64,000 bases of DNA, from contig CAVOFV010000003.1 of NCBI GenBank assembly GCA_963695085.1, positions 186,001-250,000 on the forward strand, written 5' to 3'. The notes under the pieces are model-generated. The model was given only the letters and a program-made list of their open reading frames with translations, searched no databases and had not been told where the DNA came from. Of this stretch, positions 28,499 to 36,307 are shown in pieces; position 1 is the first letter of the stretch; every line of letters begins with the position of its first letter. The position numbers and the translations under genes were made by a program. Source of the stretch: SG8-30 sp963695085 (lineage in GTDB: Bacteria > Pseudomonadota > Gammaproteobacteria > Steroidobacterales > Steroidobacteraceae).

Positions 28499-29373
28499 CT
28501 CGATGCGTCTGGTGTGCGGCCGAGCTCCAGCAGCGGCCCGTACAGGTCCGGCCGCCGGTCGCGGAACACGCCCCAGGCCCGGCGGTAGCGGCCCACCGCC
28601 TCGAGGTCGAACTCGGCCGTGATGACCGCCTCGCCATGGTCGTCGGCCTGCGCGACGACCGCGCCCGTATGGTCGGTGATGAACGAGCACCCGTAGAAAG
28701 TGATCGAGCACTGCTCGCCCTGTTCCGTGCCGATCCGGTTGGACGCCACCAGCGGCATGACATTGGCTGCCGCGTGGCCCTGCATGGTGCGCTGCCAGTG
28801 CCCGCGCGAGTCGAGGCTCGCGTCCTGCGGTTCCGAGCCAATGGCGGTCGGGTACAACAGCAGCTCGGCACCCATCAGCGCCATCGCACGCGCGCATTCA
28901 GGGAACCACTGGTCCCAGCAGACGCCGACGCCGAGCCGGCCGAAGCGCGTGGGCCAGACCTTGAAACCCGTGTCGCCCGGCGAAAAATAGAACTTTTCGT
29001 GGTAGCCCGGGCTTTCCGGAATGTGCGACTTGCGATAGATGCCGAGCAGGGCGCCGTCGGCATCCACCATGGCGAGCGTGTTGAAGTAGGCGTTTCCGGC
29101 CCGCTCGAACAACGACACCGGCAGCACCACGCCGAGTTCCGCAGCAACCACCCGCAAACGCGCCAGCGCCGGATTGCGCTCGACGGGGGTCGCCAGCTCG
29201 AAGTGCTCGGCAAGGTGATCCTTGCAGAAGTACGGCGTCTCGAACAGCTCCTGGATCAGCACGATGTTGGCGCCGCGGCTGGCCGCCGCGCGGACCAGTC
29301 GCTCGGCGTTCGCGAGGTTCGCATTACGGTCCCGGCCGCAGGCCATCTGCGTCGCGGCGACGGTTACCTTCAT
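28495..29373 (-). CDS. aguB: N-carbamoylputrescine amidase
   Basis: AguB hydrolyses N-carbamoylputrescine to putrescine, CO2 and ammonia, the last step from agmatine. It is a 292-residue nitrilase-family protein with the Glu-Lys-Cys triad in context: NIVLIQELFETPYFCKDH, IYRKSHIPESPGYHEKFYF and LGVGVCWDQWFPECARAMA. The FETPYF and YHEKFYF blocks are typical of AguB. ATG 29373 has GGAGG upstream; an earlier ATG at 29397 lacks this. The gene overlaps rlmKL by four bases. It links agmatine to the putrescine-degrading genes nearby. Confidence 0.93.
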   Translation of the reverse strand: MKVTVAATQMACGRDRNANLANAERLVRAAASRGANIVLIQELFETPYFCKDHLAEHFELATPVERNPALARLRVVAAELGVVLPVSLFERAGNAYFNTLAMVDADGALLGIYRKSHIPESPGYHEKFYFSPGDTGFKVWPTRFGRLGVGVCWDQWFPECARAMALMGAELLLYPTAIGSEPQDASLDSRGHWQRTMQGHAAANVMPLVASNRIGTEQGEQCSITFYGCSFITDHTGAVVAQADDHGEAVITAEFDLEAVGRYRRAWGVFRDRRPDLYGPLLELGRTPDASR

Positions 29374-29446
29374 GTCCAGCCTCCAGCCCCCCGGCACCCG
29401 GTGATGATCTCACACCGGCGCGCCGCGCGGCGTGCTGCAGCCCTGG

Positions 29447-29806
29447 TCAACCGCCGGCCTCGAACATCGCGTAATGCTTGCGAGCCGGTTCGACCGTCTC
29501 CCAGGTCCCGGAAAATCCTGCCGGGATCACCCACGCGTCACCGGGCCGGAACTGCCACTCGCGGCCGTCGTCCGACGTGAGCGTCACGCGGCCCTCGAGC
29601 AGGTGGCAGAATTCGTGCTCCGTGTAGCTGACCTGCCACTTGCCCACCGTGCTCGACCACATGCCGGCAAAAAATTGCGCGCCCGGATCCGCGTAGTGGT
29701 TGCTGACCCGCGTGCGCGGCTCGCCGGAGCGGATCGTCTCGCGCGCGGGCGCGCCCTCCTCCGTGCCGACCGGATCCCTGAAATCGACGATGTCCGGAAT
29801 CGCCAT
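29447..29806 (-). CDS. Small cupin-domain protein
   Basis: This is a 119-residue single-domain cupin. Landmarks are GMWSSTVGKWQVSYTEHEFC, LLEGRVTLTSDDGREW and FRPGDAWVIPAGFSGTWETV, which fit the cupin_3 class related to EutQ and ureidoglycine enzymes. The first metal motif is incomplete (HEFCHLLEG). ATG 29806 has GGAG upstream. The gene precedes aguB on the same strand, 73 bases away. Substrate unknown. Confidence 0.8.
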   Translation of the reverse strand: MAIPDIVDFRDPVGTEEGAPARETIRSGEPRTRVSNHYADPGAQFFAGMWSSTVGKWQVSYTEHEFCHLLEGRVTLTSDDGREWQFRPGDAWVIPAGFSGTWETVEPARKHYAMFEAGG

Positions 29807-29999
29807 GCGTCCACTCCTCTGCTGTCCTGTACCGGCAAGCCTAGGATCGTACGCGCGCAGGCTCAAGCGTCACGCATACATCGTGCGGCGCAGCATGGGT
29901 GGGTGGCGAGTGCTGATGGTGTGCAGCGCCCGTGGAGCGTAGCATCGACCTGCGGGCCGTTGGTTGCGGGCCGCAGGAGGTCGGGAAGAGGGCCGGATC

Positions 30000-30386
30000 A
30001 TGATCAATCGTCTGCGGCCGCGAGTCGGCAAGTGGTACAACCACCTCGACAAGGGCGACCTGTTCCAGGTCGTCGCGCTGGACGAGGATTCTGGCACCAT
30101 TGAGGTCCAGGACTTCGACGGTGGAGTGGACGAGTTCGACCTCGACGAATGGGGACAGCTGTACATCGAGCCCGCCGCGGCGCCGGAAGACTGGAGCGGA
30201 GCGGTCGGCGACCTCGAGCCGGACGACCTCGGTTACACGGACATGCCAAGCACCGGCCTGCGCCAGCCATTCGAGGCGCTGGTCACCACGTGGGAAGAGA
30301 TCGTCGAAAATGACGACGGGCAGGACATCTTCGACCTGCTGCCACGTTCGCGCCACGCCGTCGGCAACCGGCGCCGCGATCACTGA
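30000..30386 (+). CDS. Small acidic conserved protein of unknown function (DUF6763-like)
   Basis: This is a 128-residue soluble acidic protein. The N-terminal half looks like a small beta-rich domain (RVGKWYNHLDKGDLFQVVAL, TIEVQDFDGGVDEFDLDEWG) followed by EPAAAPEDWSGAVGDLEPDD and LGYTDMPS. From memory this matches the gammaproteobacterial DUF6763 type; I cannot check. No function is known. The C-terminal 26 codons overlap the start assigned to the next gene in another frame, which makes one of the two boundaries uncertain. Confidence 0.78.
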   Translation: MINRLRPRVGKWYNHLDKGDLFQVVALDEDSGTIEVQDFDGGVDEFDLDEWGQLYIEPAAAPEDWSGAVGDLEPDDLGYTDMPSTGLRQPFEALVTTWEEIVENDDGQDIFDLLPRSRHAVGNRRRDH

Positions 30387-31929
30387 CGACCGGATCCGGC
30401 TGCCGGACGACCTGCTCGAGGCGCGCGCCTGGCCGCCGCATGAAGGCGGGATTGACCTGGTCGAGACGCACATCTCCTGGGTCTTCCTGGTCGGCGACTG
30501 CGCCTACAAGATCAAGAAGCCGGTCCGCCTGTCATTCCTGGATTTCTCCACGCCCGAACGCCGCCGGCACTTCTGCGAGGAGGAGCTGCGCATCAACCGG
30601 CGCTTCGCGCCGGAGCTGTACCTCGGCCTGTCGAACGTCGTCGTGACCCCGGACGGGACCGCGGTGGACCGGCCCGGCGAGACTGCGGAAGTCGCGGTGC
30701 GGATGCGCCGCTTCGCCCGCGCGGACGAACTGGACCGGCTGCTCGCGACCGGCGCGGCGGACCACCGGCTGCTGTTCCGCTTCGGCCGGCGGCTCGCCCG
30801 GCTGCATGCGGCGCTGCCCGTCGCAGCGGCCGGGCATCCCAACGCGGACCCCGCACGCACCCGCGCCGCCTGCGAGGAGAATTTCGCCACGCTGCGCCGT
30901 TTTACCGAGCCCGCGCTGCGCGGGCGCGTAAGCCGCATCGAGCAGTGGACCGCAGCCGAGTACGCCAGGCTTGATCCGGTCATGCGGGCGCGGTTCGACG
31001 CCGGCCACTTCCGCGAGTGCCACGGCGACCTGCACTGCAACAATGTGGTGCGCTACGGCGGCGCGTTGCACGCTTTCGATGCGCTGGAGTTCGACCCCGG
31101 CCTGCGCTGGATCGACACGGCCAGCGACCTCGCCTTCCTGCTGATGGACCTGTCGGTGCGCGGCCGGCCCGACCTTGCCGCGGTCACGCTCGACGGCTGG
31201 CTCACCGGCAGCGGCGACTACGGCGCGCTGGGCGTGCTGCGCTTCTACCAGGCCTACCGGGCCTGCGTGCGGGCCAAGGTCGCGGCCATTCGCGCCAGCC
31301 AGGACCCGGACAGCGCCGGCGCCGCTTTGCACGAGGTGGCGGTCTACCTGGATGCCGCGCTGGCCCTGACCGCCCCGCCGCGCCCGCGGCTGATCATCAC
31401 CACCGGCCTGTCCGGTTCCGGCAAGAGCTGGCTCGCGTCGCGCCTGCTGGCGCCACTCGGTGCGGTGCGGGTCCGCTCGGACGTCGAGCGCAAGCGCCGC
31501 GCCGGGCTGGACCCGGAGCTGCCGAGCGACGGCTCGATCTATACGCCCGCCCACACGCGCGACACTTATCGCCAGCTCGGCGAGATCGCCGCCCGCGCAC
31601 TGCGCGCGGGCTACCCGGTGATGGTCGATGCGGCATTCCTGCTGGAGCGCGAACGCCGCTGGTTCCGCGACCTTGCGCGGCGACTTGACGTGCCGTTCGT
31701 GATCCTCGCGACGGCCGCGGAACGCCAGGTGCTCGATGACCGCCTGCTGCGGCGCGCAGCGGCTGGCGACGATCCCTCCGAGGCCACGCCTGCGGTGCTG
31801 GCGCTGCAGGTCGGCTTCGCGGAGCCGTTGTCAGCGGACGAACAGGCCCTGGCGGTGACCGTGGATACGGGCGCCGACATGGACCTGCCGACCATCGCCG
31901 CGGCGGTCAACCGGGTGGGGACGGACTAG
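30310..31929 (+). CDS. Aminoglycoside-phosphotransferase-like / P-loop kinase fusion
   Basis: This is a two-domain protein of up to 539 residues. The N-terminal half resembles the protein-kinase-like APH fold (AYKIKKPVRLSFLDFSTP, ECHGDLHCNNVVRYGG, LRWIDTASDLAFLLMDL). The C-terminal half is a P-loop nucleotide kinase (ITTGLSGSGKSWLASRL, then VRVRSDVERKR and DAAFLLERERRWFRDLA). Such fusions are widespread in proteobacteria but uncharacterised; the substrate is unknown and antibiotic resistance should not be assumed. ATG 30310 is the only normal start before the homology, though it overlaps the preceding gene by 77 bases. A non-ATG start nearer 30390 is possible. Confidence 0.82.
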   Translation: MTTGRTSSTCCHVRATPSATGAAITDDRIRLPDDLLEARAWPPHEGGIDLVETHISWVFLVGDCAYKIKKPVRLSFLDFSTPERRRHFCEEELRINRRFAPELYLGLSNVVVTPDGTAVDRPGETAEVAVRMRRFARADELDRLLATGAADHRLLFRFGRRLARLHAALPVAAAGHPNADPARTRAACEENFATLRRFTEPALRGRVSRIEQWTAAEYARLDPVMRARFDAGHFRECHGDLHCNNVVRYGGALHAFDALEFDPGLRWIDTASDLAFLLMDLSVRGRPDLAAVTLDGWLTGSGDYGALGVLRFYQAYRACVRAKVAAIRASQDPDSAGAALHEVAVYLDAALALTAPPRPRLIITTGLSGSGKSWLASRLLAPLGAVRVRSDVERKRRAGLDPELPSDGSIYTPAHTRDTYRQLGEIAARALRAGYPVMVDAAFLLERERRWFRDLARRLDVPFVILATAAERQVLDDRLLRRAAAGDDPSEATPAVLALQVGFAEPLSADEQALAVTVDTGADMDLPTIAAAVNRVGTD

Positions 31930-32897
31930 AGCGGCGGCAGCACGATCGGGCGGTAACCTGGGCGCCGCGGCACCGGTGTCTTGAAATCGTCGGACTTGAT
32001 GACCAGCACGTCGCACGGCAGGTGGTCGATCACGCGTTCGGCCGTGCTGCCGATGAACAGGCGCTTCAGGCCGCTGCGCGACACGGCGCCCATGACGACC
32101 ACGCCGGCCTCGAGCTCTTCGGCCACCGCCGGAATCTCGCGGGCCGGGTTGCCTGGCCGCAGGTGCCTGCGCTTCTCCGTCAGCGTGTGCGGCTCGAGCA
32201 ACTTGTCGAAGGCCTTGCGCACCTCGGTCAGTTGCAGTTCGGTGACGCTGACGGGCAGCGACACGGTGTCGATCATCGCCCCCGAGCTGAATGGCGTGCC
32301 GAGCAGGTAGCTGTGCACGGCGTGCAGCCGGCCGTTGAAGGCAGCTGCCAACTCGCTGGCGATCTGCAGGATCTGCTCGTCGAGATTCTCCGGCTTGGCA
32401 TGCGCGTGCATGGGATCCACGGCGGCCAGCACGCGCCCCCGGTCATACGGGCGCGCCGTCTTGACGAACAGCACCGGGCAGGGGCACAGCCGGATGAGCT
32501 GCCAGTCGGTGTTGGTCAGCAGCACCCGGGCCGTACGCGTGTGCCGGTGGCTCTCGGCGACCACCAGGTCGATCTTTTCGCGCATGACCTCGCGCACGAT
32601 GCTTTCATAGACCGGGTAGTCCCAGCGTACGCGCACGCGGACCTTGAGCCCGTCCTTTTCCAGCGGGACCGCCATCCTGGCCAGCTGGTCCCGCGGCACG
32701 TTCACCGCGGCCTCGATGTCCTTTTGCAGGGCGTCCGGGCTGTAGAAGCGCTCCCCGGCCACGTACGGGCTGTAGATGCTGTGGAACAGCGTGATGGTGG
32801 CGCCCGACTTGCGCGCGATCGCAGCCGCCTTGTCCAGCGCCGGTGTCTTCGAGGCCGACAGGTCCGCCGTGGCCACGAGGATGTGCCTGACTTTCAT
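31926..32897 (-). CDS. uspE: Tandem-domain universal stress protein (UspE-like)
   Basis: This is a 323-residue cytoplasmic protein with two Usp domains. The first (HILVATADLSASKTPALDKA, ending DWQLIRLCPCPVLFVKTA) has lost the glycine-rich ATP loop. The second keeps a GSTAERVIDHLPCDVLVIK ending close to the Usp consensus, with VVMGAVSRSGLKRLFIG before it. UspE-type tandem proteins act in stress survival. The stop overlaps the convergent kinase-fusion gene by four bases. Confidence 0.88.
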   Translation of the reverse strand: MKVRHILVATADLSASKTPALDKAAAIARKSGATITLFHSIYSPYVAGERFYSPDALQKDIEAAVNVPRDQLARMAVPLEKDGLKVRVRVRWDYPVYESIVREVMREKIDLVVAESHRHTRTARVLLTNTDWQLIRLCPCPVLFVKTARPYDRGRVLAAVDPMHAHAKPENLDEQILQIASELAAAFNGRLHAVHSYLLGTPFSSGAMIDTVSLPVSVTELQLTEVRKAFDKLLEPHTLTEKRRHLRPGNPAREIPAVAEELEAGVVVMGAVSRSGLKRLFIGSTAERVIDHLPCDVLVIKSDDFKTPVPRRPGYRPIVLPPL

Positions 32898-33092
32898 GGT
32901 TGCGCCCCTTCCGCCGCGGGGTCCCTGTCCCCGCTGGCGTCAGCCTAGACCCGCAGCGCTGGTACTGTCACTGGCACTTGTCCTTAAGTCCGCGTGGCGC
33001 CTACCTAGTTTTGCTGCGGCGCGGCAGCCGCCGCCGCCGCGACCGGGTTAGAATGCGCCCGAAATGGCGAGCCAGGCCTCGCACCCCCTCGC

Positions 33093-34415
33093 ATGGAGTA
33101 CCGCATGGACCGGAACCGGAACGACGTCCTCATTGCCCGCCGCAACGCGGCCGTCGCGCGCGGCGTGTCACTGGTGCATCCCGTGTTCATCGAGCGCGCC
33201 GAGAATGCCGTGCTGTGGGACGTGGACGGCAAGCGCTACGTGGACTTCGCGGGCGGCATCGCCGTGCTCAACACCGGCCACCGCCACCCGAAGGTCCTGG
33301 CGGCCGTGCGCGCACAACTCGAGAAGGTCACGCACACCTGCTTCCAGATCACCGGCTACGAACCGTACGTGGAACTCGCCGAGCGCCTCAATCGCCTGGT
33401 GCCGGGACCCGGGCCGAAGAAGACGCTCTTGATGAGCACCGGCGCCGAGGCGGTCGAGAACGCCATCAAGATCGCGCGCGCCTATACCAGGCGCTCCGGC
33501 GTGATCTCCTTCAGCGGCGGCTTCCACGGTCGCACGCTCATGACGCTGGCGCTGACCGGCAAAGTGCAACCCTACAAGGCGGGCTTCGGCCCGATGCCCG
33601 CCGAAGTTTTCCATGCGCCGTTCCCGAACGCGCTGCACGGCGTCTCGGTGGACGACTCGATCGACGCGATCCACGCATTGTTCAAGTATGACATCGAGCC
33701 GGCGCGCGTCGCGGCGATCATCGTCGAGCCGGTGCAGGGCGAAGGCGGCTTCTACATCGCGCCGAAGGAATTCATGTCGCGGCTGCGCGCACTGTGCGAC
33801 GAGCATGGCATCGTCATGATCGCGGACGAGATCCAGAGCGGCGCCGGTCGCACCGGCCGCATGTTCGCGATGGAGCACTACGGCGTGGCCGGCGACCTGA
33901 CGACCATTGCCAAGTCGATTGGCGGCGGCTTCCCGGTGTCGGCCGTGACCGGCCGCGCCGAGATCATGGATGCCTGCGGACCGGGCGGCCTGGGCGGCAC
34001 CTACGCCGGCAACCCGGTCGCCTGCGCCGCGGCCATCGCGGTGCTGGACGTGTTCGAGGAGGAAAAGATCCTCGCGCGCGCCGAGCGGCTCGGCGAGCGC
34101 ATGGGCGCGCGGCTGCGCGAGTTCGCGAGCCGGCATGCGGAAATCGCCGAAGTGCGCGCGCTGGGCGCGATGATCGCGCTGGAGCTGTGCCAGGACGGCG
34201 ACCCGCACCGACCGCACGCCGACCTCGCCAAGGCGCTGACCGTGCGTGCGCGCGAGCTGGGACTGATCCTGCTGTCCTGCGGCGTGTACGGCAACGTGAT
34301 CCGCATCCTCGTGCCGATCACGGCCGAGGACGCGATCGTGGACGAAGGGCTGGGCATACTGGAACGCGCGCTGGGCGAGTTGTGCTCGGCGACTGCAGCG
34401 CGACGCAGCGCCTGA
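33093..34415 (+). CDS. gabT: 4-aminobutyrate aminotransferase
   Basis: GabT moves the amino group of GABA to 2-oxoglutarate, giving succinate semialdehyde. The 440-residue class III aminotransferase has GGIAVLNTGHRHPKVLAAV, the cofactor-binding STGAEAVENAIKIARAYT, ADEIQSGAGRTGRMFAMEH, and the PLP lysine in TTIAKSIGGGFPVSAVTG. The match to GabT is better than to ornithine or acetylornithine aminotransferases. ATG 33093 is used; ATG 33105 (MDRNRND) is equally likely. It completes the putrescine-to-succinate route begun by the PuuA-like and PuuB-like genes 7-9 kb upstream. Confidence 0.93.
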   Translation: MEYRMDRNRNDVLIARRNAAVARGVSLVHPVFIERAENAVLWDVDGKRYVDFAGGIAVLNTGHRHPKVLAAVRAQLEKVTHTCFQITGYEPYVELAERLNRLVPGPGPKKTLLMSTGAEAVENAIKIARAYTRRSGVISFSGGFHGRTLMTLALTGKVQPYKAGFGPMPAEVFHAPFPNALHGVSVDDSIDAIHALFKYDIEPARVAAIIVEPVQGEGGFYIAPKEFMSRLRALCDEHGIVMIADEIQSGAGRTGRMFAMEHYGVAGDLTTIAKSIGGGFPVSAVTGRAEIMDACGPGGLGGTYAGNPVACAAAIAVLDVFEEEKILARAERLGERMGARLREFASRHAEIAEVRALGAMIALELCQDGDPHRPHADLAKALTVRARELGLILLSCGVYGNVIRILVPITAEDAIVDEGLGILERALGELCSATAARRSA

Positions 34416-34422
34416 AATACGA

Positions 34423-34448
34423 CGGGCCGGGTCGCATGACCCGGCCCG
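34423..34448. terminator. Hairpin between gabT and tRNA-Met
   Basis: Perfect 11-base arms (CGGGCCGGGTC and GACCCGGCCCG) with loop GCAT start eight bases after the gabT stop. It can serve gabT on the plus strand and the tRNA on the minus strand. No strong T-run follows. Confidence 0.6.
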
Positions 34449-34460
34449 CGTTCGATGCAA

Positions 34461-34537
34461 TGGTGGCTAGGGGCGGGATCGAACCGCCGACCCCGGGGTT
34501 ATGAATCCCGTGCTCTAACCAGCTGAGCTACCTAGCC
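34461..34537 (-). tRNA. tRNA-Met (CAT)
   Basis: The reverse strand folds into a complete 77-base tRNA: acceptor GGCTAGG/CCTAGCC, D-arm AGCTCAGCTGGTTAGAGC, anticodon loop TTCATAA with anticodon CAT, T-arm GGTTCGATCCC, discriminator A and an encoded CCA. The mismatch-free acceptor stem starting G-C marks it as an elongator rather than initiator Met tRNA. A CAT anticodon could also be a lysidine-modified Ile tRNA, but the body resembles elongator Met. Confidence 0.95.
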
Positions 34538-34622
34538 ACGCGGTGGGAAGGACACCCTCGGGGAGCGCGGATTCTCCGGGGGGGCATCCCCCCTGTCAAG
34601 GCGCCGCCGGGATCACGCCGGC

Positions 34623-36197
34623 TCAGGCTTGCCCTTGGCCCTTCTTGCGGCGCGCGGTTGTGCCGCCCTTGCCGGTCTTCGCAGGGGCCGCCGCGGCCTT
34701 GCGGCGGCGCGCGGCCTTCTTTGCAGCCGGCTTGCGGATCCGCTTGGCCTTCGGCTTGGCCTTGGTCTTGGTCTTGGCCGTCGCGGCAGGCGGTGGCGCA
34801 GCGGCCACCGCCGCTTCCAGTTCGTCCAGCGCGTCGCGCGTGTAGACCGCCAGCTTCTGCAGGTGGGGCATCGTGTCGCGGCAGCCGACGAAGGCGAAGT
34901 TGAAGGTGTCGGCGTAGCTCTGGCAGGTGATGTTGAGCGCCAGCCCGTGCGCAATCAGCGAGATCGGGTAGATCGCCTCGAGCCGCGCGCCGCGGAAGTA
35001 CAGCGGCTTGTCCGGACCCGGCACGTTGGACACCGTGACGTTGAACATCGGCCGCGTGCGCCCGCCCAGCGGCGTCAGCATCGAGATGATGCTGGGCGCC
35101 ATCAGCAGCATCGTGTACTGCGTCATCGCGTCGCGCGGCAGTCCCTGCACGTGGAACTTGGCGCGCCGCGTCGAGGCCGTGATCGCCGCCAGCCGCTGCA
35201 GCGGGTCCGCGATGTCGGTGCCCATGGTCGCGATGATGAAGGTGATCGCGTTGCCGGCCTCTTCGTCGTCCTTTGGTCGCACCGAGACCGGTACGCCGGC
35301 CGTCAGCGGCTTGTCGGGCAGCAGGTCGTCGTCCTCGAGAAAACGGCGCAGCGCGCCACCCGCCAGCGCCAGCAGCAGGTCGTTCAGCGTGCAGCCGGCT
35401 GCCTTGCCGAGCGCCTTGAGGCGTGCCATCGGCACCTGCTGCGTTGCGACACGGCGCTGCCCGCGGATGCGGCCGTTCAGGCTGGACTTGGGCGCGTCGA
35501 ACGGCACGACCAGCGCATCGTCCGGGTCGCGCGTCGAGCTGAGCATCGAGGCGAACGCCAGCGCCAGCTGCGGCGCGGTGCGCAGCTGGCCGCCCACCGA
35601 GTTGACGACCTCACGCAGCGCGCCTTCCAGCGACAGCGGCGGAGACGCCTTGGCCGGATTGCGGCGCCGCTGCGCGCTCGGGCTCCAGAACGGCTGCAGG
35701 TCGCGGCTCTTCACCGGGTCGTCCGACATCGAGGCCATCATGATCCGCACGCCGCTGATGCCGTCCAGCAGCGAATGGTGCATCTTGATGTACAGCGCAA
35801 ACCTGCCGCCCTGCAGCCCCTCGATCAGGTGCAGCTCCCAGGGCGGGCGGCTCATGTCCAGCGGCTGGCTGTGCAGGCGCGCAATCAGCTGGCCGAGTTC
35901 GCGCTCGCCGCCGGGATGCGGCAGTGCCGAGTGGCGCAGGTGGAACTCGAGGTCGACCGATTCCTCCTCGATCCAGCTGGGCAGCAGGTGCCCGAGGCCG
36001 ATCGGCCGCAGCCGCAGGTTCCACGGCGGCTCGAAGTCGTGGTGCGCCCGCAGGTCCGCCATCAGCGAATTAAGGAAATCGGGCGGCGCATCCGCGGGCA
36101 GCGCGAACGGCAGCAGGCCGGCGATGTGCATCGGCGTGTCGCGTGATTCGACCTGGATCCAGGACGCGTCGAGCGGGTTCAGGGCATGGACTTTCAC
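34623..36197 (-). CDS. Wax ester synthase / diacylglycerol acyltransferase with basic C-terminal tail
   Basis: WS/DGAT enzymes make wax esters or triacylglycerol from acyl-CoA at the membrane. The 524-residue protein starts at a GTG (36197) with GGAG upstream. It shows LNPLDASWIQVESRDTPMHI, the catalytic HHxxxDG motif as MHHSLLDGISGVRI, the NDLLLALAGGALRRFL segment, PVSVRPKDDEEAGNAI and TVSNVPGPDKPLYFRGARL. After the usual C-terminus comes an added tail of about 60 residues made almost entirely of Ala, Lys, Arg and Pro (TAKTKTKAKPKAKRIRKPAA onwards), like histone H1-type proteins. This could tether the enzyme to nucleic acid or to lipid granules; that is inference. It is followed by tRNA-Met. 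Confidence 0.9.
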   Translation of the reverse strand: MKVHALNPLDASWIQVESRDTPMHIAGLLPFALPADAPPDFLNSLMADLRAHHDFEPPWNLRLRPIGLGHLLPSWIEEESVDLEFHLRHSALPHPGGERELGQLIARLHSQPLDMSRPPWELHLIEGLQGGRFALYIKMHHSLLDGISGVRIMMASMSDDPVKSRDLQPFWSPSAQRRRNPAKASPPLSLEGALREVVNSVGGQLRTAPQLALAFASMLSSTRDPDDALVVPFDAPKSSLNGRIRGQRRVATQQVPMARLKALGKAAGCTLNDLLLALAGGALRRFLEDDDLLPDKPLTAGVPVSVRPKDDEEAGNAITFIIATMGTDIADPLQRLAAITASTRRAKFHVQGLPRDAMTQYTMLLMAPSIISMLTPLGGRTRPMFNVTVSNVPGPDKPLYFRGARLEAIYPISLIAHGLALNITCQSYADTFNFAFVGCRDTMPHLQKLAVYTRDALDELEAAVAAAPPPAATAKTKTKAKPKAKRIRKPAAKKAARRRKAAAAPAKTGKGGTTARRKKGQGQA

Positions 36198-36307
36198 GTC
36201 GCGCTCCAGCGGTTCGGGCTGCGTACAGTGTAGCCCGGCGGCGGGCACGGCGAGCGGCGGCGGCGTAGAATCGCGGCGGCGCGCCACGAGCCAGCCCCGG
36301 AGTGACC

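Noticed and set aside
26258..28897. An 879-residue version of RlmKL starting at 28897
   Set aside because: The first 133 residues overlap aguB in another frame, show no homology and have the composition of a shadow frame. The GTG at 28498 overlaps the aguB stop in the usual coupled manner.
30310..31929. Aminoglycoside resistance gene
   Set aside because: The APH fold is shared by many kinases. The fusion to a P-loop kinase marks a separate uncharacterised family with no evidence for antibiotic substrates.
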